33,658 bases of DNA from Afipia sp. GTDB taxonomy: Bacteria > Pseudomonadota > Alphaproteobacteria > Rhizobiales > Xanthobacteraceae. Shown here piece after piece: positions 26,807 to 33,658 of the stretch; positions within the stretch are counted from its first letter, which is position 1, and each line of letters starts with the position of its first letter. The notes below the pieces were generated by a model. The model saw only the letters and a program-made list of their open reading frames with translations, was not told where the DNA came from and ran no database searches. The position numbers and the translations under genes are program-made. Where the stretch lies: the NCBI GenBank assembly GCA_017474385.1, contig JAFVHU010000053.1:1-33658 (forward strand), in the 5' to 3' direction.

Positions 26807-27427
26807 GTGAAGCTTTACTACCTGTCGTTATCCGGTCATTCGCATCGCGCCCGCTTGTTCCTTTCGATCCTTGGCGCCGATGTCGAGCAGATCGAGCTTG
26901 GTGGCGGAGATCTGCGCACGGCCGAGTTTCTGCGCATGAATCCATTCGGACAGGTGCCCGTGCTTGTCGATGGCGATGCCGTCATTGCGGATTCCAACGC
27001 AATCCTGGTGTATCTCGCCAAGAAGTTCGACAGGAAGGACTGGTTGCCGGAGAGCGCTGTGGAAGCCGCGGCCGTTCAGAAATGGCTTTCTGTTGCGGCC
27101 AACGAGATTGCGAACGGGCCTTGTGCGGCGCGTTTGATCACCGTGTTCAAGGCATCGTTCGACCCGGAGGACACGATCGCCAAAGCGCACAAGGTGCTGC
27201 GGCTTGTTGAGCAGGCGTTAGCTGGGCGGGATTGGATCGCCGCGAAAGGACCGACGATCGCGGACATCGCGCTGTACAGCTACACATCGCATGCCCCCGA
27301 GGGGAATGTGGATCTGTCGGATTACTCGAATATCCGGTCATGGCTGGCCCGAGTTGAGGCGCTCCCCGGCTTCCTTCCGTTTGCGGAAACGCCGGTCGGC
27401 CTTAGAGCGAGTGCGGCCAATGGCTGA
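26807..27427 (+). CDS. Glutathione S-transferase-like protein
   Basis: GST family protein (206 aa). The thioredoxin-like N-terminal domain is [22 protein letters not shown], with [23 protein letters not shown] carrying the cis-Pro and the E/D-S glutathione-binding pair (here DS). An all-helical C-terminal domain ends GLRASAANG. The start is GTG at 26807: AGGAGG lies five bases before it and family homology begins there; a longer upstream frame is unsupported. The stop overlaps the following reductase start by eight bases (ATGGCTGA). It is divergent from the LysR regulator, with copy C upstream. Confidence 0.9.
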   Translation: MKLYYLSLSGHSHRARLFLSILGADVEQIELGGGDLRTAEFLRMNPFGQVPVLVDGDAVIADSNAILVYLAKKFDRKDWLPESAVEAAAVQKWLSVAANEIANGPCAARLITVFKASFDPEDTIAKAHKVLRLVEQALAGRDWIAAKGPTIADIALYSYTSHAPEGNVDLSDYSNIRSWLARVEALPGFLPFAETPVGLRASAANG

Positions 27428-29519
27428 CGTGGTCGACCGGCCTCAAGCCGCACCGGCTGAGAAGAGCCGGCCGATCGACACGCCCTCTATATGGCATGCG
27501 GGCGAGATGGCGCTTCAGGAGACGGTCGGCGTTCGACGCGCCATGGAACGTCAGGGCGCCCAGGTTATTCGCGACCATCTGATCGATCAGCATCGACTTT
27601 TTTTTCCGCTGCTGCCGTCGATCATCATCGGAGCCGTCGATGAAAACGGTGATGTCTGGTCGACGATGAGAGAAGGCCCGGCAGGCTTCCTGTCCGTGGC
27701 CGACAACAAGACCCTTGAGATCGCCGCGACGGTAGACGTTTCGGATCCCGCCGAAGCGGGACTTTCGGATGGATGTTCCGTCGGTCTGTTGGGTATTCAG
27801 CTGGGGACACGCCGGCGCAACAGGCTGAACGGCGTCGTACGCGGTCGTGGCGCAAATGGCTTTAGCGTCGGTGTGCGAGAAAGCTACGGAAACTGTCCGC
27901 AGTATATCCAGTTGCGCAACTATTCGTTCGAACCTGCGCCTGCGAGCCGTCCTTCGCGCCAGGAGTCAGCCGAGCTCAGCGACGTTCACCGTGCGATGAT
28001 CGCCGCCGCCGATACATTCTTTGTCGCCTCCTATGTCGATCGCGATGGCTCCCGGCACGTTGATGTCTCTCACCGGGGCGGCAAACCGGGCTTTGTGCGC
28101 GTCAACAAAGACGGCTCGCTCACAATCCCCGATTTCGCCGGGAATCTGTACTTCAACACGCTTGGCAATATCCTGGTGAGTGGTCGCGCCGGCTTGTGTT
28201 TCCCAGACTTCGAGTCCGGATCACTCCTGCAGATCACCGGAAAAGCGGAAGTGTTGCTGGACTCCCCTGAGATCGCGCTGTTCCAGGGGGCCGAACGGTT
28301 GTGGCGCGTCTATCCCGAGCGCGTCGTCTATCGCGCCGGCGCGCTGGCGTTGCGGTGGACGAAGGTAGAGGGCGGCGAATCTCCCAATAGCTTGATGACG
28401 GGGAGCTGGGATGAGGTGCGAGACCAGCAGGCAGCATCGAAGGAAGCTTCCTCTTGGAGGCGGTTCCGCGTTGCTCGTCGGGTTCGGGAGAGCACGACCG
28501 TTAGCTCGTTTTTCCTGGAGCCTGCCGATGGCGAGGTTCTGCTTCGTCACAAGGCAGGTCAGTATTTGCCGATTAGGGTACACATCGGCGACCAGGATGC
28601 CCCCGCCATTCGCAACTATACCATTTCGGCTGCGCCGTCTGATGGCTGTTATCGGATCAGCGTGAAGCGCGAGGGTGCGATCTCGTCTTTCCTGCATGAC
28701 CGTTGTGACGTCGGCACGATTATCGAGGCACGCGCCCCGGAAGGTAGTTTCGGTCTGCGTCCGGCGGGAAAGAGACCATCGGTGTTGGTAGCGGCCGGTA
28801 TCGGAATTACGCCGATGATCGCCATGCTGCGCCATCGCCTGTTTGAGCGACAGAGGACGAGATCTGCGAAACAGACGTGGCTTTTTTATTCGTCTCGTTC
28901 GGTAAGCGAGCAGCCTTTCGATCGCGAGCTTCACGCGATCGCGACGAACTCGACTGACTGGCTGCGCGTTGTTCGGCTTCTTTCCAACACCCAAGGCGCC
29001 ATGGCGGCTCGAGACTATGAGTTGGGAGGACGACTGACGGCGGAGGTGATAAAAGACGCTTTGCCGTCGTTGAACTGTGACTTTTACCTGTGTGGACCGC
29101 CAGGCTTTATGCAGGACATGTATGACGGGCTGCGTGCATTCGGCGTGTCGGACGATCAATTGTTCGCTGAGGCCTTTGGACCGGCCGCGTTCCGTCGACA
29201 TGGTACGGAAGCGCTTCCGCCGCTTCCGAGCGCTTCGACGAAGCCGGTGAGCGTGGTATTCTCCAAAAGCGGGACAGAAGCACTTTGGGAGCCGGAATCG
29301 GGCACGTTGTTGGAGCTCGCAGAGCGCGCCGGTTTGACGCCCGATTTCAGTTGTCGGTCCGGATCTTGCGGCACATGCAGGGCAATGGTCAGCCAAGGTG
29401 AGGTGACCTACGAGAACCGCCCGGGCTATGAGACACGGGATCAGGAAGCTCTCTTATGTTGCGCTTTTCCGGCCGAGCGTCCGGCCGACGATCGTCGACC
29501 GCTGGTCATTGAGCTGTGA
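27420..29519 (+). CDS. PNPOx-like / ferredoxin reductase / 2Fe-2S ferredoxin fusion protein
   Basis: Three-domain electron-transfer flavoprotein (699 aa). Residues about 25-330 are a pyridoxamine-phosphate-oxidase-like split barrel ([46 protein letters not shown]). Residues about 345-590 are a ferredoxin-NADP reductase unit with the flavin motif RNYTIS (398-403), the nucleotide-binding AAGIGITPM and CGPPGFM (558-564). Residues about 605-699 are a plant-type 2Fe-2S ferredoxin with C645, C650, C653 and C680 or C681. Electrons probably pass from NAD(P)H via FAD to the iron-sulfur centre and possibly to a flavin on the N-terminal barrel. The ATG overlaps the GST-like stop, so the two are coupled. 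Confidence 0.92.
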   Translation: MADVVDRPQAAPAEKSRPIDTPSIWHAGEMALQETVGVRRAMERQGAQVIRDHLIDQHRLFFPLLPSIIIGAVDENGDVWSTMREGPAGFLSVADNKTLEIAATVDVSDPAEAGLSDGCSVGLLGIQLGTRRRNRLNGVVRGRGANGFSVGVRESYGNCPQYIQLRNYSFEPAPASRPSRQESAELSDVHRAMIAAADTFFVASYVDRDGSRHVDVSHRGGKPGFVRVNKDGSLTIPDFAGNLYFNTLGNILVSGRAGLCFPDFESGSLLQITGKAEVLLDSPEIALFQGAERLWRVYPERVVYRAGALALRWTKVEGGESPNSLMTGSWDEVRDQQAASKEASSWRRFRVARRVRESTTVSSFFLEPADGEVLLRHKAGQYLPIRVHIGDQDAPAIRNYTISAAPSDGCYRISVKREGAISSFLHDRCDVGTIIEARAPEGSFGLRPAGKRPSVLVAAGIGITPMIAMLRHRLFERQRTRSAKQTWLFYSSRSVSEQPFDRELHAIATNSTDWLRVVRLLSNTQGAMAARDYELGGRLTAEVIKDALPSLNCDFYLCGPPGFMQDMYDGLRAFGVSDDQLFAEAFGPAAFRRHGTEALPPLPSASTKPVSVVFSKSGTEALWEPESGTLLELAERAGLTPDFSCRSGSCGTCRAMVSQGEVTYENRPGYETRDQEALLCCAFPAERPADDRRPLVIEL

Positions 29520-29893
29520 GGCGGCGGCAGGGACAGGAGAGACGAGCGGCGGAAGCTGCGCCTGGTGAGAAGTTGCATTTTGGCAGAGAGCGTTGTGGCC
29601 CAGCAGACTCTCGGCCGCGCTGCCGAACTAACTTTCGCATCATAACTCTGTAACAAAGCGGCGTTCGGCAACGAACTCGTTATTGTAGCCGTTACGCTCC
29701 CATGCCCAAGGGCGTCAGGGCGGCCGGATATCCGACCGGGGCCGATATGTAGCCCTTGGGTTGGCTGATGAGGCGGTGATTCTTGCGTTGCAGGCGGTCC
29801 GTTTACCGATGAAACGGACACCGAACCTGAGGCGCCGCCAATTTCCGGAACGCGGCCTGTGGCGCAGTGACGTCAGGGCCGGAAAGTTGGGCG
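29520..29893. other. Intergenic leader region of the NrsF-type gene
   Basis: 374 bp without a supported gene. It holds an ECF-type promoter (29650-29675) and an inverted repeat CCCAAGGGC/GCCCTTGGG (29705-29713 and 29752-29760) that would form a hairpin in the transcript leader. No sigma factor gene or fragment was found, although sigma-F genes usually precede nrsF. Confidence 0.6.
29650..29675 (+). promoter_or_regulatory. ECF sigma-F-type promoter of the NrsF-type gene
   Basis: GTAACA-N16-CGAA, the same spacing and boxes as the bufA promoter. It lies about 220 bp before the start codon, so the mRNA would have a long leader that includes the hairpin at 29705-29760. Confidence 0.6.
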
Positions 29894-30535
29894 ATGCGAA
29901 CAGAAGCTCTTGTCAAGACGCTGTCGGAAGATTTGAAGCCGGTGCGTCCCCGAAGTTTCAGGCGCGATGCTGTCATCCTGGGCGTCGTGGCAATCCTGGA
30001 GTTCGCGGCCTTTGCCGGGGCAGGCTTCATGCGCCCGGATCTCTCGCACGCGATGCATATGCCGTCCTTTTGGTGGAAGTTGGCGAGCATGGGGGCAATC
30101 GCGATTTCAGGCGCAGCCGTTGCATTGTTCTCGTCTGACCCCACGAAATCACCGAAAGCCGGCCTTCGATGGCTTGCGATCGCGGTCGCGCTAATCTTCG
30201 CCTCCGGATGGTTGATAGATGCCCTGGAAGGCGGTTTTTCTGAGCTTGTGAGGCGACTCGACTGGCAGATGGGCCTTCAATGCACCTGGAAGATGGTGAC
30301 CCTCTCCGTACCGTTGGTTGTCGCGTTGGGTGTTCTCATTCAGCGCGGCGCGCCCACGGATCGGTTCGGGACATCGTTGGCGGCGGCACTGGGATCGGCC
30401 GGGTGGGGCGCCTTTATTTTCGTCTTTGCCTGTCCCTCGGATGACGTCCTTTATATCGCGGTTTGGTATTCTGTCGGTTGCGCGATCGTGACGGTTATTG
30501 GCAGGTTGATACTGGCGAGGCTGGTTCGCTGGTAG
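29894..30535 (+). CDS. nrsF: NrsF-type anti-sigma factor (DUF1109)
   Basis: Six-helix inner-membrane protein (213 aa) of the DUF1109 / NrsF family, which holds ECF sigma-F inactive at the membrane until metal or redox stress. Membrane segments include AVILGVVAILEFAAFAGAGF, ASMGAIAISGAAVALF, WLAIAVALIFASGWLI, LSVPLVVALGVLI, WGAFIFVFA and AVWYSVGCAIVTVIG. The two conserved Cys are C130 (GLQCTWKM) and C180 (FACPSDD), equivalent to the pair needed for sensing in Caulobacter NrsF. The ATG at 29894 gives the normal length. No sigma gene is adjacent, which is unusual. Confidence 0.88.
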   Translation: MRTEALVKTLSEDLKPVRPRSFRRDAVILGVVAILEFAAFAGAGFMRPDLSHAMHMPSFWWKLASMGAIAISGAAVALFSSDPTKSPKAGLRWLAIAVALIFASGWLIDALEGGFSELVRRLDWQMGLQCTWKMVTLSVPLVVALGVLIQRGAPTDRFGTSLAAALGSAGWGAFIFVFACPSDDVLYIAVWYSVGCAIVTVIGRLILARLVRW

Positions 30536-30540
30536 CCGTT

Positions 30541-30571
30541 GGCGGAGGGTGCGCCGGGGCTGGCCTCCGCC
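30541..30571 (+). terminator. GC-rich hairpin after the NrsF-type gene
   Basis: GGCGGAGG and CCTCCGCC form a perfect 8-bp stem with a 15-base loop, starting six bases after the stop. A T-run appears only later (30595-30600), so it is a weak intrinsic terminator. Confidence 0.45.
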
Positions 30572-30677
30572 CGCCGCGGGGTGGATTTTCCGGCTTTTTT
30601 CTCGCTTCAGCCAGCTTTTCATCTGGCGTTTTGCCCGACGGCCCGGTCTGGAAATCGTGTGTGGCCCATGCTATATC

Positions 30678-30692
30678 TGACTAGCTGACTAG
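30678..30692 (+). promoter_or_regulatory. TGACTAG repeat before the toxin-antitoxin pair
   Basis: Two TGACTAG copies, spaced eight bases start to start, lie 10 bp before the antitoxin start codon next to an AT-rich TATAT. They are a candidate autoregulatory operator for the Phd-type antitoxin. Confidence 0.45.
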
Positions 30693-30702
30693 GTAAAAGC
30701 CA

Positions 30703-31005
30703 ATGGCCAAACGCGCAGAAGTGACGAAAACGAAACGACCTGTAAGGCGAAGGCTTGCAGGACGATGGAAGCTGGAGGATGCCAAGGCCCGCTTCAGCGA
30801 GGTGGTGCGGCACGCTCGCGAGGAAGGGCCGCAGCGCGTGAGCGTGCGCGGGCATGACGCGGTTGTCGTGATGAGCGTGGAAGAATTTGAGCGCCTGACG
30901 CCCGGCAAACCGCGCGCACCGTTCGTCGAGTTCATGGAGAGCCTGCATCTTGGCGGGCTCGATCTCGACCGTGAGGCCGATCGGGGCCGGGACGTCGAGC
31001 TTTGA
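30703..31005 (+). CDS. Phd/YefM-family antitoxin
   Basis: Antitoxin (100 aa) with the Phd/YefM DNA-binding fold: WKLEDAKARFSEVVRHAREEGPQRVSVRGHDAVVVMSVEEFERL (blocks around residues 22-65) matches the family. The C-terminal, acidic tail would wrap the toxin. It is cotranscribed with the PIN toxin, which begins inside its stop codon. Phd-type antitoxins repress their own promoter; a TGACTAG repeat lies just upstream. Confidence 0.9.
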   Translation: MAKRAEVTKTKRPVRRRLAGRWKLEDAKARFSEVVRHAREEGPQRVSVRGHDAVVVMSVEEFERLTPGKPRAPFVEFMESLHLGGLDLDREADRGRDVEL

Positions 31006-31484
31006 AAGGCTGGCTGCTCGACACCAACGTCGTCTCTGCCCTGATCAACCCCCGTGGTGCCCCCTCGGTGAAGACCTGGGCATCGGCGCAGGACGAGGAA
31101 ACATTCTATATCAGCGTCCTGACGCTCGCCGAATATGACAAGGGCATTCATAATCTTCCGGCGGATCATGAAGATCGCCCACGTTATATCGCATCGAGAG
31201 ATGCCCTTGCGGAACGGTTCGGACCAAGAGTGCTTTCCCTCGACGATGACAGCGTCAGGCGCTGGGGACGTCTATCCGGCGAAGTGAAGCGGACGAGCGG
31301 ACATCCGCCGCCGGTGATCGACGCCCTGCTCGCCGCGAGCGCCATTGAACACGATCTTTATCTCGTCACGCGGAATGTGAAGGATACGAAGCCGACGGGG
31401 GCAACCGTCTACGATCCGTGGAACGACGACATGAAGATGTTCCCGTTGAGCCCACGAGTTGGACGGCGACCACCGGCAACCTGA
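31002..31484 (+). CDS. VapC/FitB-type PIN-domain toxin
   Basis: PIN-domain ribonuclease (160 aa). The acidic metal-binding residues are D7 (WLLDTNVVS), E44 (LTLAEYDKG), D107 (PPVIDALLAA) and D128 (TRNVKDTK, the slot usually occupied by Asp in TRNxxDF). The C-terminus keeps the VYDPW block of the FitB-like group. The start is a TTG at 31002 that overlaps the antitoxin stop (TTGA), giving the family N-terminus; such overlap keeps toxin synthesis tied to antitoxin synthesis. Confidence 0.9.
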   Translation: MKGWLLDTNVVSALINPRGAPSVKTWASAQDEETFYISVLTLAEYDKGIHNLPADHEDRPRYIASRDALAERFGPRVLSLDDDSVRRWGRLSGEVKRTSGHPPPVIDALLAASAIEHDLYLVTRNVKDTKPTGATVYDPWNDDMKMFPLSPRVGRRPPAT

Positions 31485-31875
31485 GAAAGAGGCAAGCGCC
31501 GTTTCGGAGTGACCTATCCTCACTGATATCAAGGGTCAGCGAGTTTGAAGCCCCTCTGGGTGCGGTTAATCCGGCGCCACTTTTGCGTCCCGGCCTCTCT
31601 GCGACGGGAACGTCTCGACGGAGTTTTCGACCGGCAAGGTGGGGAGTGGGCGGAATTCACTACGGGTTTGTGGCACTGTAGCCGCACGGGCGATTTCCAG
31701 CCTGATGTGGTCGACGATCAGGGCGTTATGGGGTCGAATTAAGACTAGAGAACCTGTCAGTCGAGCATCATGACGGAGTCCGAAGCCCTCCATTGGCACG
31801 AAAACCTGCGGTTACACCTCGTTGCCGGCTACACCGGCTGTTGCAGCGACAAACGCCGCAACAGTCGGTTAGACG
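31485..31875. other. Gene-poor gap between toxin and DUF417 gene
   Basis: 391 bp between convergent units. Several short open frames occur on both strands but none has a recognisable product, ribosome binding site or conserved neighbour. No clear terminator, repeat or RNA gene was seen. Confidence 0.4.
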
Positions 31876-32397
31876 TCACAAGTTTCCGTTTTGAGAGTTT
31901 TCGGCTTTGAGCCACGGACCTTGCACCGATGCGCTGAGGAGGCACAACGATGCAGCAAGCAGGACGAGATCCTTCAGTAGAAACTGGCCGGGCGCAGCTG
32001 AGATCGCTGGAAATCCCCCGGCCGTTGGCTCTGCTACTCCGGGCGTGCTTATGAAGAAGGTTATCGTAATGAGATAGGTTATCGTAGACATCGCTGCCCC
32101 CAGGGCAGAAAAGACCGGGTTGATGGCACCGGCGATGAGGGCGGCGGCGGTTGATAGCTCAAGGACGCCGATGACGTAGCTCGCCCCCCGGATGCCAAAC
32201 AGAATGTGTAGCCAACTCATCAAAGGGCTGTGCGCGATGAACGGTGCAATGCCTTCTGCTTCATAGGCGGTGAATTTCATTCCCCCGAACCATAGAAAGA
32301 TGACGACCAAAGCCCATCTGAGCAGTGCCAGAAGAGAGAGCGAACCAACTCCTCTTTCGGCAATTTGCAGGCGAAACCGGTTTGTTTGAATGGCCAT
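31876..32397 (-). CDS. DUF417 (YkgB/RclC-like) membrane protein
   Basis: Integral membrane protein (173 aa from this start). The hallmark FLWFGGMKFTAYEAEGIAPFI, then SPLMSW, follows the first membrane segment; three more segments follow (SYVIGVLELSTAAALIAGAI, MSTITYLITITFFIS, LLKDLVLLAASLCLL). E. coli RclC of this family belongs to the reactive-chlorine-inducible rclABC operon. The ATG at 32397 is preferred because AGGAAG lies upstream and homology starts soon after; a longer frame to 32466 would run into the marR gene. It is 40 bp downstream of the MarR-type gene on the same strand and is its likely target. Confidence 0.88.
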   Translation of the reverse strand: MAIQTNRFRLQIAERGVGSLSLLALLRWALVVIFLWFGGMKFTAYEAEGIAPFIAHSPLMSWLHILFGIRGASYVIGVLELSTAAALIAGAINPVFSALGAAMSTITYLITITFFISTPGVAEPTAGGFPAISAAPGQFLLKDLVLLAASLCLLSASVQGPWLKAENSQNGNL

Positions 32398-32437
32398 TTG
32401 CTGCTTCCTGTCTGTATTGTGCAACCCTGTTGAAAAA

Positions 32438-32989
32438 TCAGCTTCGGAGGCCGGTGACCGGGCCACCGGCAGGTTCGAGCGTCCCGAAGACCTCCATTGG
32501 GCAATCGGTGCAGTGACGCTCGTCGCAGAATCGGCATGTTGTCAGCGCAGTGAGCGCGTTCTCGGGCAGCGAGCCGGCAATCGTTTCAGCAACGCGTTCG
32601 AATGCAGCTAGATCTTCTGCCGTCACTTGATCAAACAGAGTTGCCAACGCGGCGCTTCGCAAAGCCAGCAGCTTGTGACGTTGGTGCATACCGTCCGTCG
32701 TCAACGCCAGGCACATAACCCTGCGGTCGACGGCCGACGGTCGCTTCTCGACGAAGCCGCTCTCGACAAGACGATCTACGAGGCGAACCGTGCCGGCGTG
32801 CGACAGACGTAGAACGCGGCTAAGTTGATCGATAGACATAGTTGGAGCGTGGCCGATCACGTTCACCGCCGCTGCCGTCTCTCCCCCAAACGGCACGGCC
32901 TCAGCGACAGCCCGACGCATCCGGTCGGACACGCCTAGTGCTAATGCACCCAAGAGGTTCACCATCCGATCTGTTGCGTTCAGTGCCAT
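32438..32989 (-). CDS. MarR-family regulator with C-terminal Cys cluster
   Basis: MarR-type winged helix regulator (183 aa). The DNA-binding part is MSIDQLSRVLRLSHAGTVRLVDRLVESGFVEKRPSAVDRRVMCLALT around residues 51-97. Unusually, the C-terminus carries CRFCDERHCTDC (C152, C155, C160, C163), a compact four-Cys cluster suited to Zn or Fe-S binding or thiol sensing. Another Cys, C93, lies in the wing. A palindrome upstream (33017-33033) is a likely self-operator, and the DUF417 gene follows within 40 bp. Confidence 0.92.
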   Translation of the reverse strand: MALNATDRMVNLLGALALGVSDRMRRAVAEAVPFGGETAAAVNVIGHAPTMSIDQLSRVLRLSHAGTVRLVDRLVESGFVEKRPSAVDRRVMCLALTTDGMHQRHKLLALRSAALATLFDQVTAEDLAAFERVAETIAGSLPENALTALTTCRFCDERHCTDCPMEVFGTLEPAGGPVTGLRS

Positions 32990-33016
32990 TGGAGACGAAG
33001 CCCTCCTCGAAAATCA

Positions 33017-33033
33017 ATGTATGAGTCATGCAT
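33017..33033 (-). promoter_or_regulatory. Palindromic operator of the marR-type gene
   Basis: ATGTATGA-G-TCATGCAT, 8-bp arms with one mismatch around a central base. It is followed upstream by an AT-rich TATAATATAT stretch that could supply the -10 region of the leftward promoter. GGAGGG at about 33001-33006 serves as ribosome binding site. Confidence 0.55.
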
Positions 33034-33658
33034 ATAATATATTTGCGCGGGATGAGCAAGACTAAGAAGCGATCGGTGATGCGGGCGTAGGCACCTAGGC
33101 GTGAGCCTTCTTTCTCAATCGTCTTCATGAACGTCCGCTCGGGACGTCGCGCCGATTTCGCCGTTGTCACGACTGTCCACCGCAACGGAAATCAGAAAAG
33201 CAGTCTTGGGCTGCTACGACGGGAAGCGAAGTCGTTGCGCCCGGCCTTGGAGGAGAAGAAACAGCGCGTGCTCCTTCTTCCCATTCCATTTTTGGGGGCG
33301 GCTGGCTGACAATTTTTGTTGACGCGGTGCGCTGACCGGCGAGACCGCGCCACAAAAAAGGACCGCCCCGTTTGGGGTCAGCCCGACCTACGCGAGTGGC
33401 GGATCACGCTGCCTCCCGCTCTGCGGTCTCAGCCGGCTGGAGACCGTGCAGAAACGCGGCGGCGCGCTGCGCATGTGCGGCGGCCTGGAAAACCGCTCGC
33501 TTGTCGCCCTGCAGGACCTGCAGTTATCCGCAGCAGCCCATAATGAGAAGGAAAGCGGCTGCACCGCCTGAAAACCGCAGAAATCAGCTTTTGCGGACGG
33601 GATTTGCTCAGCATTATTTTCTGCCGGACCTTTGCTGTCGTTTTGACAAGCAGAGGAA
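33034..33658. other. Right-hand region without recognisable gene
   Basis: About 625 bp in which I recognise no gene family. Short open frames exist on both strands. A minus-strand frame is open from the right edge to a TAG at 33388-33390, and a terminator-like hairpin lies eight bases further (33354-33380), so a leftward gene may enter from outside; its translation is not recognisable. Confidence 0.35.
33354..33380 (-). terminator. Rho-independent terminator, leftward
   Basis: On the minus strand GACCCC-AAAC-GGGGCGGTC forms a GC-rich stem with one bulge, followed by C and six Ts. It would end a transcript coming from the right edge. Confidence 0.55.

Noticed and set aside
29666-29695. GTAACG-N16-CGTT on the minus strand near the nrsF promoter
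   Set aside because: The -10 box differs (CGTT instead of CGAA) and no leftward gene lies downstream.
31545-31742. 65-codon plus-strand frame after the VapC-type toxin
   Set aside because: No ribosome binding site, no conserved pattern, and overlapping open frames on the other strand.

Overview
High-GC alphaproteobacterial chromosome, most likely order Hyphomicrobiales (Rhizobiales) and possibly close to Nitrobacteraceae/Bradyrhizobiaceae. The reasons are: an ImuA-ImuB-DnaE2 mutagenesis cassette behind an alphaproteobacterial LexA box (GAAC-N7-GAAC), a short chlorite dismutase very like my memory of the Nitrobacter winogradskyi enzyme, an NrsF-type (DUF1109) anti-sigma factor, and a bufferin operon preceded by a promoter of the Caulobacter sigma-F type. 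No rRNA, tRNA, CRISPR array or replication origin was seen.

Layout. (1) 2-2494: a complete IS21-family element (istA, istB, matching ends) lying 66 bp upstream of the next gene. (2) 2561-6323: aldo/keto reductase and ABC exporter half-transporter on the + strand, then a convergent LysR regulator. (3) 6599-14411: a DNA-damage island. dinB and a YedK/HMCES-type abasic-site protein run leftward; imuA, imuB and dnaE2 run rightward behind a LexA box. imuB carries a one-base frameshift, and a 37-codon stump of a UvrD-type helicase lies between the two arms. (4) 14571-16698: an ssuA-ssuD pair for alkanesulfonate use without ssuB/ssuC, flanked by near-identical 32-bp direct repeats. (5) 17063-19282: chlorite dismutase, an HxlR regulator and a divergent NmrA-type reductase; the divergent promoter holds two identical 20-bp repeats. 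(6) 19428-22027: bufferin operon bufA-bufB-bufC-doxX (RiPP copper buffering). (7) 22135-29519: AhpD-like protein, SDR lacking the catalytic Tyr, alpha/beta hydrolase, NTF2-like protein, LysR regulator, GST-like protein and a PNPOx/ferredoxin-reductase/ferredoxin fusion. (8) 29894-32989: NrsF-type anti-sigma factor, Phd/VapC toxin-antitoxin pair, DUF417 membrane protein and a Cys-rich MarR regulator. (9) 33000-33658: no recognisable gene, but a leftward terminator.

How parts fit together. Two regulatory networks can be read directly from the DNA. First, GTAACR-N16-CGAA promoters sit before both bufA and nrsF, linking them to one ECF sigma factor that is not encoded here. Second, a 31-bp, three-block element (CCTTCCA-N5-TGGAAGAT-N4-TTCCAA) occurs before three separate transcription units (AhpD-like, NTF2-like/hydrolase, GST/fusion reductase) in the same orientation relative to each gene. 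Two of its three copies flank the LysR gene at 25487-26497, so I infer a LysR regulon for an uncharacterised redox or detoxification pathway. This and the sigma-F link are the most novel signals in the window.
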